The notes under the pieces are model-generated. The model was given only the letters and a program-made list of their open reading frames with translations, was not told where the DNA came from and made no database searches. Below, one piece after another: positions 21,500 through 31,865 of a stretch of 64,000 bases of DNA. The DNA is taken from positions 3,337,486-3,401,485 of the forward strand of contig NC_092350.1 in the NCBI RefSeq assembly GCF_963676685.1, given 5' to 3'. The first letter of the stretch is position 1. Every line of letters begins with the position of its first letter. The stretch comes from Mytilus edulis. Its lineage: Eukaryota; Mollusca; Bivalvia; Mytilida; Mytilidae. The position numbers were made by a program, and so were the translations under genes.

Positions 21500-23632
21500 T
21501 TTGTCTAAAACACCTGGAGCTGATATGGCCAGTCTTGCCACAATATTCACATTTAATTTCAGCTCTTTTTTGAAATTTTTGTTTCCCGATCTATATTTAT
21601 TATTAGATTGCTCTTTTCTAGGAGAATTTTGATTTTCCTTAATGCCTAATTCTACCTTAACAGTTTTTTTTATTTGTTCATAAAGATTTAGATTTTGCTC
21701 ATATTGAAGTTTAGAGTCTTCTTTGTCAATTGCATAAGTATGATAAGTGACTTCGTCAGAGAAATAAGGCTTTTTAATCTGATCGAGAGGTCCCTTTACA
21801 GCCTCATATTCTATGGCAAAAGAAATTGCTTGTTCTAAAGTCCTAGGTTTACTAAATAATCGAATGTATGACTGGAAATGACTATTCCCGATACCCTCAA
21901 TAAATTGCTCAATGACCGTTCCCTCTATAGAGATAGCATCCCTTTCAGGAAATGCTTGGGATGCTTATCGGCGTAGGGCATGTCCATAATCAGATACAGA
22001 CTCATCTTTCCGTTTTTTACGTTTTTTAAATTCATATGTGTGTGCAGTTTCTCGTTCTAAGTGGTTAAACCGTTGACTCAGCATATGTTTCAGGAAAGTA
22101 AAATCATTCAATTGGTATGGGTTTAATTCACTAACCATCCTTTGAGCTACTCCCCTTAAACTCATCACTAATTGTTGGGCACTTTCATATTGGTCCCAAC
22201 CATTCCAACTAGCTACTTTTCCAAATTGTATTATATAATATACCCAGTCAGTGTTTCGACCATCAAATGTGTCTGGCTCTTTTTGTTTTCTGCTTACCCG
22301 TGGAGGGTTATTTTGCATAGGACCCATCATATTTGGATAAAATTGGGTGGCCATCACATTTCGGTGAACTCCATATACATGTGGGTTAATATTTGGTCCT
22401 ATATTTCCCATGGGTCTTTGTGGTTGCATTAAATTCATGGGTTGGGTTTGTCTTGGCAAGGTATTAACCATTGGCATATTCATGATATTAAGAGTATAAG
22501 GATTCAGATTAGATTGATTCTGATTTATGAAAGCAGGTCCCATATTCACACTTGAGACAGGTGCATTAGCACTGGATATTGGTACATGTGGGTAGTAAGG
22601 GTAAGGTACCCCCATATCAGGTGATCTAAAAGAGCCACCACCCGCCGGTGGTAACTGTGTTGGATAAACATTTTGCCCTGGTAACACCGTATCATTCCTT
22701 CGATATGTTTGACCATATTGCACAACTCCAGGAAATGATTCCTGAGTTATCCCCCTTCTATCTCTAAAATTTGAAGGAACAATTTGTGGGTCATATGTAG
22801 GCATATAAGGAAAGGTCCCTTGCACATTTGGACAAAGGTCATGTGTAGACTGAGGTTCTGAAGGTTTAAGACCAACTGCAGAACTATGTATTTGATTATT
22901 GGAACTTTCAAACAAATCTAGATTAGATAAAGCACTGCTTATTTCCCTTTGATCATTTTTCTGTATGACACTGGGCATTGCTTGGGGAACATTTATACCA
23001 CATGCATCACTATACATCTCATCAGAAACACTTGGAGTACTATATGTACTTCATGTTACAATAGGCTGAGCAATTTTAGTTTGCACTTTAGGATAATTGG
23101 AAGCCATTTGATAATCATATGGAGTAGATGAATACATGTTTTCTTTTCTCACAAAAGCACTTTCAATAGATTTTTGTGGGTTTGTATACTGCTCTGGTGA
23201 TATGCTAGTTTGAGTACTAATTTCATTCTTACTCGAAGAGAAATTCTTTTTAACTCTTTCCGTTACAAAGGGTCTTTCTCTATCAAAAGAATATTTTTCT
23301 CTTTTAGGACTACTAGGTAAGTTCAATAAAGGGAAACACTCATCTGAAAAACTGACTTGTTTAATGGGTTCTTTAACAGACATAAAATTCCCTTCATCCC
23401 CATGAACTTTTATTTCTTTCATAATTCTTGGTTTCCATTCTTTACTCATAGACTCTGTGACTATAGTAACTTTTAGACTAGCCGCCCTTTCATAGGAAGG
23501 AGGGTCTGAGAACTCATAACGACTTGACATACTAAACCGTGGGTGAAAGGTACTCCCTTCAGAATCAGAACTCTCATATCCCCTTTCTAAATTTCTTCTT
23601 AAAGAAAAAGGACTATTTTCCCGATCAGACAT
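21500..23632 (-). pseudogene. gypsy gag polyprotein
   Basis: Start at 23632 (MSDRENSPFSLRRN). A Ser/Pro-rich N-terminus leads to a long Pro/Asn/Met/Gln-rich stretch, then a capsid-like region: PDTFDGRNTDWVYYIIQFGK, MLSQRFNHLERETAHTYEFK and KKRKDESVSDYGHALRR. Near 21554-21509 another frame gives CEYCGKTGHISSRC, a CCHC zinc knuckle. In-frame TGA near 23049 and TAA near 21966, plus a frameshift before the knuckle, interrupt it. Gag packages the RNA into virus-like particles. The unusually long Pro/Asn-rich segment is the main oddity. Confidence 0.75.
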
Positions 23633-23730
23633 AGTAAAGGAAAATATTGAACTAAATAAAATTTACAACAACAAAAAAATATATTTCTGAGAAAATTTTA
23701 GAAACAAAACTAATACAGATAAGAAATGTA

Positions 23731-23747
23731 TCCTGGTCACGGCACCA
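23731..23747 (-). promoter_or_regulatory. primer-binding site
   Basis: Two bases after the LTR end, the minus strand reads TGGTGCCGTGACCAGGA. It starts with TGG, the complement of the tRNA CCA tail. Seventeen bases of this form are standard for minus-strand priming. The tRNA species cannot be named safely by eye. Confidence 0.7.
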
Positions 23748-23749
23748 TT

Positions 23750-24715
23750 TGTAGCAAGAGGGGGTCGACGACAATTCAACAATGCCATAATATAGTCCTC
23801 CTGGGACATGTAGTGGTAGTACTTCGCTTAGGTTCGATCAGCAGGATACACTCTACCTATATAGTTCTTGTTTTTCAATGTTTCACTAAATTGACTAAAC
23901 AAGAATTTTTCCACCATAATATTTATTCCACCAATAACATCAGTAAAGTTCAACAAATTGCATATAAATTCAACAATAGTAAAGTAACAAAAAAATACAA
24001 CAGATAACTGTTCTGACCAATAGCCTTTCTTAAAAAGGAACTATTAAATATCTTAAACTTTATTTATTCACAAATTGACTTTATGAATATAATTCCACCC
24101 AACTTATCCTTAAATCAATAGTAACTACCTATTTTCTATGTTAAACGGACTTTATTTAAATTTAGCGACGGAAAAGTACACCTATGTCGCTTGAGACGTT
24201 CCCTCACATTTAACTATCAATAATTACATACCTTAAAGTCAAGGACACTGGAGTGTTTGTACACAAAAATGTGTTCGGCCCAAGTAGACTGATACAGTCT
24301 GGAGGGTTTGAGGGTGGCTTGATGCAAGCCGGCTCAATGCAGCAACTCCAAGATGTAGCAAACACTCCAGTATTTATACTTTTTAAAACAATGGAAGCAA
24401 ACACCGTGAAAAAGAACAGGTTTATTACGTAAGTGAGGAGATCTTCGAATTAACTTTGAACCCAAGGACGGCATTGGCTTAAGTTGACCACTAGATTTAA
24501 TGAATAGAACATGCCGTACGTCCATCTTCTTCCAGTCAACGTGCTTCAGAAGTAGGGACGAAATTTAATTAAATATACTTGAAGCCTAGAAGCAATAGTT
24601 TAAAAGGTTAGTTTCCAAAATCAAAAAATCCCTTTTATACATGTATATAAATTTGTAGCGAATTCCTATCTGGGGAAATACTAGTTTTACTCTATAAAAT
24701 TGCCTGGTCACTACA
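23750..24715 (-). repeat. gypsy 5' LTR (966 bp)
   Basis: Bounded on the minus strand by TGTAGTGACC at 24715 and ..GCTACA at 23750, giving the inverted TGTAG/CTACA ends typical of LTRs. Inside are a TATA-like TATAAAAGG at about 24633-24641 and AATAAA motifs at about 24057-24070, placed as expected for U3 and R. Directly after the LTR comes the tRNA-type primer-binding site. The opposite boundary is the first base of PLE copy 1 sequence. Confidence 0.75.
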
Positions 24716-25640
24716 GTAGTGTACGGAATCGAATGTACTTTGTATGGACTACTTTATGTGGGTGAAACTCGACAAACTTTACGTAAAAGGATGAATCAAC
24801 ACCGGTCTGATAATAAAGATCCGCAATTCAGGGTTCTTTATAACCATTTTCATCAACCGGATCATGATCCTTCGTTATCTATGAAAGGACGCATCATCGA
24901 GAAAATTTATCACCACACAAATAGTCCAATACTTAGTACTCCTTTCCGAAAAGATAGAAAAAAAATTTCTGGATAAGGAAACTAGGTACTGCAATGCCAT
25001 ATGGTTGCAATGATAATGTCAAAGGAAATCTGTCAAGTCCAGCCTGCAGTGATGTAAATGTAATGAGTTTATTTAATACTACCTTACGAAACCAACGTTG
25101 TCATGGACAAAAACGTTACCATCGGCCTAATGTAAAAAAGTCTTCCAAATCGAGATCGGCCTCTGGAAGCTTTGATGACCTTCTTTCTCATCTACATCAT
25201 CCGTTAGGGTTACATTACATTAGAACTATTCTTTTTTTCACTGCCGGTTAATTTTCTAAAATGTTTGAGAGATTATACACTTGACAAAGGAGGCACCAAT
25301 ACATTTTCTCCAATTTACAGACTTGTCAGTATAATTTGTGATGTAGCTCTTTTCCGTCTCTTTAAACCAGTAAGATCGGAACCGTTACATGAGGAAAAGA
25401 GGAAATTCCTTCCTGTTCACTTTACCAATAGAGGAATTGATGCAATCAACATCAGCAACGTTCTACATCACAAGGAGGTAACATCTAAAATTCCTATTTA
25501 TTTTCAAAATCAGTCTGTTCCTATTGTATCCTACAGTTACACCAAAACCATTGCACCCAAAATATTTAACTATAAACAAGCATTACAGAACCTTGATTTA
25601 GAACAATACCTAAAAAAAACCTCTGACATGTGACTGTTCC
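24716..25640 (+). pseudogene. PLE family A GIY-YIG endonuclease and CxC linker
   Basis: Starts VVYGIECTLYGLLYVGET: the GIY-type strand, then 'LLYVGET' as the YIG-type strand, then TLRKRMNQHR with the catalytic Arg region, and NHFHQPDHD supplying the His pair of the CCHH motif. The second Cys of that motif is Tyr (CTLY, where CTLC is usual). Further on, MPYGCNDNVK and SSPACSDVNVMSLFN form the linker, then TCDCS near 25625 is the CxC motif. Such nucleases nick target DNA for reverse transcription. Three small frameshifts in homopolymers separate the segments. Confidence 0.75.
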
Positions 25641-25721
25641 AACTCGCCTTACAATTACAGCCCCTCTGGTCATGTTATTACTGGGGATCTAAACATAATT
25701 CAACATGAAAATCTCCGAAAG

Positions 25722-27338
25722 GTGATTTCTCATGGTCCTAAGTTTAGAGAACCCCAACACATCAATTGGAACCATAACTTCAAAATAATTATGGATTCCA
25801 TTGAGAACTACGCCAGAGCATGGGCTAAGCGAGAAGATGTTCAACTGGACACTTTGTCAGAATGGGTCAAAACAATCAGGTCTCTGATAAAACGTCGCAT
25901 TCATAAGTTGAAAAACTGTCTGAATGATCGACCTAAGTCCATTTTCAGTGACAAAGAGGCTGTAAAATGTCTATCATCTCTTCAAGATAAGTATGTTTTT
26001 GTTCCTGCGGACAAAGCTTCAAATAATATTGTCTTTATATGTAAATCGTATTACTACTAGTGTCTTATAAAAGAATTAGGAATAAATGAGCACTCAGGTA
26101 ATCCCACATACAAAAACATATCATTAGACAAGGATGAGATTTTGGCGAATCATAAGTCCTTCATGGCTTCTATGAACATTGCATTGAACAACAAATCGGA
26201 GGACTTACCTTGTTTGTATTGGATACCTAAACTTTACAAAATTCCGTACAAACAACGGTACATTGCCGGCTCATCTGCTTGTTCTACTAAAGAATTGTCT
26301 ATTAGATTGACTAAAATTCTGTCCGCAGTTAAAGAGGGTCTTCAGATATACTGTGAAACTGTTTACTCACGTAGTGGTATTAACCATATATGGATTCTCA
26401 AAAACTCTAAAGAACTTCTGGATAATTTTAAATCTCAGTCTTTTTCTGAAATTAGTTCTATCAAAACTTTTGATTTTTCAACCTTGTATACAACCATTCC
26501 CCATGTGAAATTGAAAAACCGTCTAAAAGAAATAATCCACAATGCTTTTCATCATAAAAATGGTAGCATACGCTGTAAATTTATCACTTTGGGATACCAT
26601 AAGGCATATTTTGTTAATAAGGAACAAAAGGGTAAAACATACTACACAGAGGAACAAGTGATCAGTATGCTGGAGTTTCTTATTGACAACATATTTGTTG
26701 AATTTGGAGGTAGACTTTTTCAACAAATTGTCGGCATTCCTATGGGAACGAACTGTGCGCCTCTCCTTGCCGAACTCTTCTTATTTTCATATGAATCGGA
26801 GTTCCTTCAGACACTTGTCAAAAACAAGAAGATCAAAGAAGCCAGGTTATTTAATTTCACTTTCAGATATATTGATGATGTTCTTTCCATTAACAATCCG
26901 AACTTTTCTGATTGGGTTCCATTAATATACCCACCAGAACTAGAAATTAAAGAGACCACAGACACGGCTTCCTCCGCCTCATTTTTAGACTTATACCTCG
27001 AATTTAACATACACAGTCATCTCAGTACCAGAATCTATGACAAACGAGACGATTTTAATTTTGAAATTATCAATTTCCCCCACCTTAGTAGTAATATACC
27101 AACTTCACACGCATATGGAATATACATTTCCCAACTAATTAGGTATTCAAGAGCTTGCAGCTCCTATTCAGACTTTGTAAAACGTCACCAGTGTCTGAGC
27201 AGAAAGTTGATGAACCAGGGGTATGTCAAGGAACGTCTCGTCCTTTTTCTAAAAAAGTTCATCGGAAGATACCCAGAACTTGTTGATAAATATTCCGTAT
27301 CAACTTCACAAATAATACAAGATGGTCTTGAAGTATAG
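25722..27338 (+). pseudogene. PLE family A reverse transcriptase
   Basis: One reading frame broken only by TAG at 26058-26060, where copy 2 has a Glu codon. Conserved features: SLQDKYVFVPADKASNNIV, LYWIPKLYKIPYKQRYIAG, FDFSTLYTTIPH (motif A), GIPMGTNCAPLLAELF (motif B), FRYIDDVLS (YIDD), SFLDLYLEF and a C-terminal KKFIGRYPELVDKYSVSTS. The 398-codon part after the stop (26142-27338) is intact to its natural end. The enzyme copies element RNA at nicked DNA. The single nonsense change and upstream frameshifts make this copy inactive, but it is a young relative of copies 2 and 3. Confidence 0.85.
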
Positions 27339-27349
27339 ATTTTGCGTAC

Positions 27350-27790
27350 TGACGTTGGTTATCATCTGAATAACATGTAATAGTATTATTTTATGTGTCT
27401 TTATTAATATTACTTGTACTTTTAAGTCAGTTTTTTTTAGATATTCTTTTGAAATGACTCTGTGGTTATGTAAAACATCATACTTTGAACGACAAAATTA
27501 TTTCATTTATTAATATTACTTTTACTGATGGATCTTGACATACTATGAATGACAAAACTATTTTATTCAATAATACTACTTTTTCTGTTAAGTCTGTTTT
27601 TTATGATATACATTTGACGTGAAACTGTACTTATGTATCCCGTCATACTTTGAACCACACAATTATTTTATTAATTATTAGTACTTTTACTGTTAAATCT
27701 GTTTTCTGTTATATCTACTTAACGTGACTCTGCATTTATGTATGCCGTCATACTTTGAACGACAAAATTATTTTTATGTCTACCTGTGCG
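27350..27790 (+). repeat. tandem repeats in PLE family A 3' UTR
   Basis: About three diverged units of 100-130 bp, each with 'tattaatattacttttactg', 'aagtctgttttttatgatat', 'gtgactctg' and 'gtcatactttgaacgacaaa'. The same units occur after copy 2 (50880-51170, then 55968-56035) and copy 3 (2740-2900) in differing numbers. They help to prove that the three copies belong to one family. Confidence 0.7.
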
Positions 27791-28054
27791 AATTTCAAGC
27801 GCTCAATTTAACACCAGTACTGAAAACCTTCTATCCTTTATGGGTAGACTTTACACAGATAAATTAAGTCGTATAAGAAAAACAAAATGAGTATGTTAAA
27901 TTTGATGTATGCCTTTTTGTGCTTCTTCGTTACATTTGTTGTTTTTATAGTGATATTAAGATGATAACACAATATTGACTGCTGTACCCCTATTTTTGAC
28001 ATTTTTTACTCTTTGAGTATGTTTGTTTTGTTCATGCATCGTTGACAATGTAAT

Positions 28055-28270
28055 GGAATTTGATACGACTGTCATACAAGTGAGAGGTTTAGCTAACTAT
28101 AAAACCAGGTTCAATCCACCATTTTCTACATTAGAAAATGCCTGTACCAAGTCAGGAATATGACAGTTGTTATCCATTCGTTTGATGTGTTTGGACTTTT
28201 GATTTTGCCTTTTGATTTTTGATTTTCCTTTTTGAATTTTCCTCGGAGTTCAGTATTTTTGTCTTTTTAC
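28055..28270 (+). repeat. dispersed MITE-like repeat (ACTGTCATA ends)
   Basis: Contains 'gactgtcatacaagtgagag' and, about 110 bases later, 'aggaatatgacagttgt', so the ends form a short inverted repeat (ACTGTCATA/TATGACAGT); then a conserved 'cattcgttt ... gattttcc' tail. Other copies: 56318-56530 (plus), 63620-63815 (plus), 40098-40215 (minus), and a partial one at 45880-45935 (minus). I recall it as very common in mussel sequence. Confidence 0.65.
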
Positions 28271-28445
28271 TTTTTACTAACATTTTTAACCTTTACTAAC
28301 TAGCAAATTTTTAGAATTTTAACTTAAATTTTATTCAATATTGTTGAAGAAAAAAATTTGATTTTGTTATGCCCTACCTACGATAATAGATTGGCATTGT
28401 GCTTTCTGGTCTGTGCATCCGTCTGTCTGTTGGTCCGTCCGTCGT

Positions 28446-28655
28446 ATGCCGGTCTCGATGGCAACGGCAGAACGGCCTTTTAGTACCATGAGAAGAGTGA
28501 AGACCTACTTGAGAAATACAAGGAAAACGAATCGTTTATCTGGACTCGGTCTTTTGAACATATACCGAGAAAAAAAATTAAAGAAGACACGGTTTTGGAC
28601 ATCTTTAGTAGAAAAAAAGAAAGGAAATGGGCATTTATTTTTCAGAATTAACTTT
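28446..28655 (+). pseudogene. hAT transposase C-terminal dimerisation fragment
   Basis: Reads MPVSMATAERPFSTMRRVKT then LRNTRKTNRLSGLGLLNIYR: the hAT family C-terminal dimerisation block ('..T..AERSFS.....K..LR....RL..L..L'). After a frameshift in an A run near 28572, the other frame continues IKEDTVLDIFSRKKERKW to a stop. The catalytic DDE region is missing. It resembles the ZMYM1-like hAT transposases frequent in invertebrates. Confidence 0.7.
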
Positions 28656-28659
28656 GAGA

Positions 28660-29755
28660 GAAAAAAAAAAGCTGAAAAACACTGCTTGTTTACTCATAAA
28701 TTAAAACATAAAGATATATGTGGTTCGAATTTTTATTTAATATTTTTTCAATAAAAAAATACCATTTAAGTTGCACAGTGTTAGCTTAGAAATTAGTTTG
28801 TTTTCTAATGTAAAGTGGGTTCAGTGTGATTAGGTAACAAATAAAATATACCTAATCAAGCCATTTTAACCCACTACATATAAGGGAAAAAAACAAATTG
28901 TTAACCCAACAGTACGGGTTTCTTTGTTTTTCTCTGATTATTTATTTCCAATGTTGACTTGTTTCTCTTAAAAGTAAGATTTCTGTGAGGTCATTTTAAG
29001 TCCTCGGAAATTTCGAGAATGCAGGATTTTGCACCATTTACCCAAGAGCTTCTGAGGGCCTTTAGCGACCCCCCAACCCCCTGCCGTATGACTTCCTTCT
29101 CCGGTATTGCGTACATATCAAAATTGCCTAGCTACGCCCCTGAGTTGTACATATACCCAAATATTTTCATGTGTTTGCCTGCAGCATTTTTGATTGAAAC
29201 CTCTTGTCTTGCAAACTATTATATTTGTTTAAATCGGTTGAACGTCAAAACTGATTCTACACATACAAAAACAGATAGGCCTACAGATAGAGAGGAACCA
29301 GAGGTCGGCGATTTTTCAGGTTCGTTTTTCTACAGACTCAACAAATTAATAAATGCCATGAAATACATATTATCGTACACGATTAATATGGATGATGTGC
29401 ATATTTTCTCGCCTCGTGTTACTCTATTTTGTCATTGATCTTTTTGTAACGGAAGAAAAGAAAGATCGTTCTACAAATGTCAATGTTGTGATTACACTTT
29501 GCAGACGGTACATGATCGGTTTTTGAGAGTGTTTGTAAAGTTAGGATGTTTTACATGAAACAGTAACGCTAAACCATGTCAGTATTGACCCCTGTTATGT
29601 GCTTGTTTATATATTTTTACCTATACATGCTTTCATGGCAAATTAATCATAGATTTCTAACCATTGTTCGCTTCGAAATTCCAAAAATGGCGGCTGGAAA
29701 CTTACAAATATCACGTGACTCGTGACGTACGTTGTTGATCCTGATTGTACACGTT
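28660..29755. other. no gene seen
   Basis: Mostly AT-rich non-coding sequence. The frame at 29019-29438 has no recognisable domain; its start ('gcaggattttgcaccattta') looks like a non-coding dispersed repeat, possibly the 3' end of the hAT element. Confidence 0.4.
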
Positions 29756-29756
29756 A

Positions 29757-30525
29757 AAAGAGGGACGAAAGATACCAAAGGGACAGTCAAACTCGTAAAT
29801 CTGAAACAAACTGACAACGCCATGGCTAAAAATGAAAAAGAAAAACAAAAAACAGAACACATGACACAACATAGAAAACTAAAGAATAAACAAAACGAAC
29901 CCCCCCAAAAAACTAGGGGTGATCTCAGGTGCTCCGGAAGGGTTGCTTATGTGATAACAAATCCAGTAAATAGTCTAATTCGGTAGGTCACATTCATGAA
30001 AGGGAAGGGGATTGTAGTTACGACGTAATGAACATATCCGATATCATTTGTGAAACGGTTATTCCATAACGGTCAACCAACTCGTGATGACGTCCGTAAA
30101 ATTTACGAAGGGATGATTTCAACTTCACCATTTCGAAGACTTGGTTTAATAGCTTCCTTGTGAGCAGCAACCCTCTATCAAGAAAATCTTGATAGGAAAT
30201 GCAAGCACGGGAATATCGTATCAATTGGGAGATATATACCCCGTATGCAGGTGCTGCTGGAATGTTGCTACTTAGAAATGGAAAGTTCACAATTGGAAAG
30301 CTGAAATCATCTCTTTTGTCGTAAAGTTTTGTTTTCAACCGACCCTCATTGTCAATTTCTAGATGTGAGTCAATATATGAGGCCGACTTAACTGTATCTG
30401 TGGTATCTTTTATCTCTGGGATAGATGCGTTCCACATAGTCACCAAATTTTGAATTATTTAGTAAAAGAACATCCTCTATATAGCGGAAAGTAGAGTTAA
30501 AGGACATTGCTAACTTCTTATTTAA
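29757..30525 (-). mobile_element. Penelope-like element family B, copy 2 (5'-truncated)
   Basis: Minus-strand RT C-terminus plus the same 3' UTR as the copy at 4.15 kb. It starts at about 30525 inside the RT and ends at the 'agagggacgaaagatacc' block near 29757. Its 3' UTR lacks about 36 bases ('taagcagatcctgctcc..') present in copy 1. Confidence 0.75.
30018..30525 (-). pseudogene. PLE family B reverse transcriptase fragment
   Basis: The frame at 30525-30388 gives KLAMSFNSTFRYIEDVLLLN, where the catalytic YIDD reads YIED. After an 11-base deletion near 30415 the next frame (30446-30018) gives KDTTDTVKSASYIDSHLE, LSSNIPAAPAYGVYISQLIR and RKFYGRHHELVDRYGI to the stop. It is closely related to the RT half of the 4452-5663 frame. 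The catalytic change and frameshift make it non-functional. Confidence 0.75.
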
Positions 30526-30544
30526 GATAGTCAGTAAGATAAAT

Positions 30545-30615
30545 TCGTTACATAGTGTGCTAGTGACGTAATACGCTCTCACCCCATATGGAATTTACTG
30601 ACCCCATATATACCG
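30545..30615. repeat. partial hairpin MITE
   Basis: 'cgttacatagtgtgctagtg' followed by 'ccatatggaatttactgacc' matches the ends and stem of the complete MITE at 60922-61078, with the middle deleted. It lies between PLE family-B copy 2 and the hammerhead array. Confidence 0.55.
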
Positions 30616-30652
30616 TATACATAGTTATCAAAGGTACCAGGATTATAATTAA

Positions 30653-30700
30653 GTACGCCAGACGCGCGTTTCGTCTTCATAAGACTCATCAGTAACGTTC
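30653..30700 (-). ncRNA. type I hammerhead ribozyme, unit 1
   Basis: Minus strand: CTGATGA core, stem II GTCTT-ATG-AAGAC, GAAA core, two-base stem III closed by a GCGC loop, cleavage triplet GTC. Stem I pairs ACGTTA before the core with TGGCGT after the cleavage site, using wobble pairs. The G-to-A change in the upstream arm still pairs with U. Confidence 0.75.
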
Positions 30701-31004
30701 ATATCAAAATATTTATGAAGCCAAACAAATACAAAGTTGAAGAGTATTGAGGATAAAAAATTCCAAAAAGTTGTGCCAAATACGGCTAAGGTAATCTATG
30801 CCTGGGATAAGAAAATCCTTAGTTTTTTCGAAAAATTCAAAGTTTTGTAGCAGGAAATTTATTAAAATGACCACATTATTGATATTCATGTCAACACTGG
30901 TGTTGACTACGGGGCTGGTGATACCCTCGGGGACGAAACGTCCACCAGCAGTGGCATCGACCCAGTGGTGTAAATAGTTATCAAAGGTACAAGGATTATA
31001 ATTT

Positions 31005-31052
31005 AGTACGCCAGACGCGCGTTTCGTCTTCATTAGACTCATCAGTGACGCT
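31005..31052 (-). ncRNA. type I hammerhead ribozyme, unit 2
   Basis: Same core (CTGATGA, GAAA, cleavage after GCGCGTC). Stem I GCGTCA/TGGCGT is six pairs. Stem II GTCT/AGAC is one pair shorter than in unit 1 because of a T-to-A change in the loop-proximal position. Confidence 0.75.
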
Positions 31053-31360
31053 CATATCAAAATATTTATGAAGCCAAACAAAAACAAAGTTGAAGAGCAT
31101 TGAGGATCCAAAATTCCAAAAAGTTGTGCCAAATACGGCTTAGGTAATTTATGCCTGGGATAAGAAAATCCTTAGTTTTTCGAAAAATTCAAACGTTTGT
31201 AACAGGAAATTTATTAAAATGATCACATTATTAATATTCATGTCAACACCGAAGTGTTGACTACTGGGCTGGTGATACCCTCGGGGACGAAACGTCCACC
31301 AGCAGTGGCATCGACCCAGTGGTGTAAATAGTTATCAAAGGTACCAGGGTTATAATTTAG

Positions 31361-31408
31361 TATGCCAGACGCGCGTTTCGTCTTCATAAGACTCATCAGT
31401 GACGCTCA
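31361..31408 (-). ncRNA. type I hammerhead ribozyme, unit 3
   Basis: Same core and stem II as unit 1. The downstream stem I arm is TGGCAT, so one pair of stem I is lost (C facing A). Cleavage site GCGCGTC is intact. Confidence 0.7.
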
Positions 31409-31701
31409 TATCAAAATATTTATGAAGCCAAACAAAAACAAAGTTGAAGAGCATTGAGGATCCAACATTCCAAACAGTTGTGCCAAATACGGCTAAGGTA
31501 ATCTATGCCTGGGATAAGAAAATCCTTAGTTTTTCGAAAAATTAAAAGTTTTGTAACAGGAAATTTATTAAAATGATCACATTATTGATATTCATGTCAA
31601 CACCGAAGTGTTGACTACTGGGCTGGTGATACCCTCGGGGACGAAACGTCCACCAGCAGTGGCATCGACCTAGTGGTGTAAATAGTTATCAAAGGTACCA
31701 A

Positions 31702-31865
31702 GTATACACCTGTAATGTTATATACTTACACTAAGCCTATTGCATCCAAGATTTTCAACCACAAGAGGGTTTTAGAGGCCTTAACCTCAAAGATGTGAAA
31801 TCTAAATCCAAAAAATCGAATTGCTCATGCGCATCAAATGCGAAACCCCAACTAACTGTGAATTG
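31702..31865 (+). pseudogene. PLE linker fragment with CxC motif
   Basis: Plus-strand frame reads TPVMLYTYTKPIASKIFNHK, matching the VPIVSYSYTKTIAPKIFNYK block of family A just before its CxC motif. About 30 residues later it has SNCSCASN, a CxC motif. It joins directly to the last partial retrozyme unit. It belongs to a different PLE family than A. Similarity is lost after about 31865. Confidence 0.6.

Larger units (their letters stand above)
17594..24715 (-). mobile_element. Ty3/gypsy LTR retrotransposon, decayed, one visible LTR
   Basis: Minus-strand order: LTR, primer-binding site, gag with zinc knuckle, protease, RT, RNase H, integrase with C-terminal GPYLVIEK block. RT before integrase identifies Ty3/gypsy rather than copia. 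Stops and frameshifts occur in gag (TGA near 23049, TAA near 21966), at the RT (TAA within 'MPMG-NSAAQTF' near 20061), at RNase H near 19340 and at the integrase C-terminus (TAG near 17849). The right end abuts PLE copy 1 exactly at the LTR terminus. No matching second LTR is visible. Confidence 0.85.
24716..27800 (+). mobile_element. Penelope-like element family A, copy 1 (N-terminal GIY-YIG type)
   Basis: The most complete PLE here. Order: GIY-YIG nuclease (24716-25000), linker with conserved YGCNDN and a CxC motif (CDC near 25625), then RT (25722-27338) and a 3' UTR with internal repeats. A nuclease before the RT joined by a CxC linker is the described hallmark of the Naiad clade of PLEs (Craig, Arkhipova and colleagues), unlike canonical PLEs with a C-terminal nuclease. 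Left end is cut exactly at the gypsy LTR. It has frameshifts in A or T runs near 24960, 25235 and 25612 and a TAG at 26058. Confidence 0.8.
30622..31700 (-). mobile_element. retrozyme-like tandem array, three ~354-bp units
   Basis: Units start at 30622, 30975 and 31329, and a fourth begins at 31683 and breaks off after about 18 bases, giving periods of 353, 354 and 354. Each starts 'tagttatcaaaggtac' and carries a hammerhead ribozyme on the minus strand plus a conserved 'ggctggtgataccctcgggg ... ccaccagc' hairpin. Tandem non-coding repeats of this size with type I hammerheads match the retrozymes described in mussels and other animals by de la Pena and colleagues, which are transcribed, self-cleaved and circularised. 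They encode no protein and are thought to use another element's RT. PLE sequence flanks both sides. Confidence 0.8.

Noticed and set aside
29019..29438. 139-codon plus-strand frame
   Set aside because: No domain; the start resembles a non-coding dispersed repeat, probably hAT-related.
30913..30951. Plus-strand CTGGTGA ... GACGAAAC resembling a hammerhead in each retrozyme unit
   Set aside because: The invariant A of CTGANGA is G, and stem II starts with mismatches. The sequence folds better as a simple hairpin (GCTGGTG/CACCAGC).
30622..31700. CRISPR-like or satellite interpretation of the regular repeats
   Set aside because: Units are ~354 bp, contiguous and without spacers, in eukaryotic DNA; ribozyme structure explains them better.
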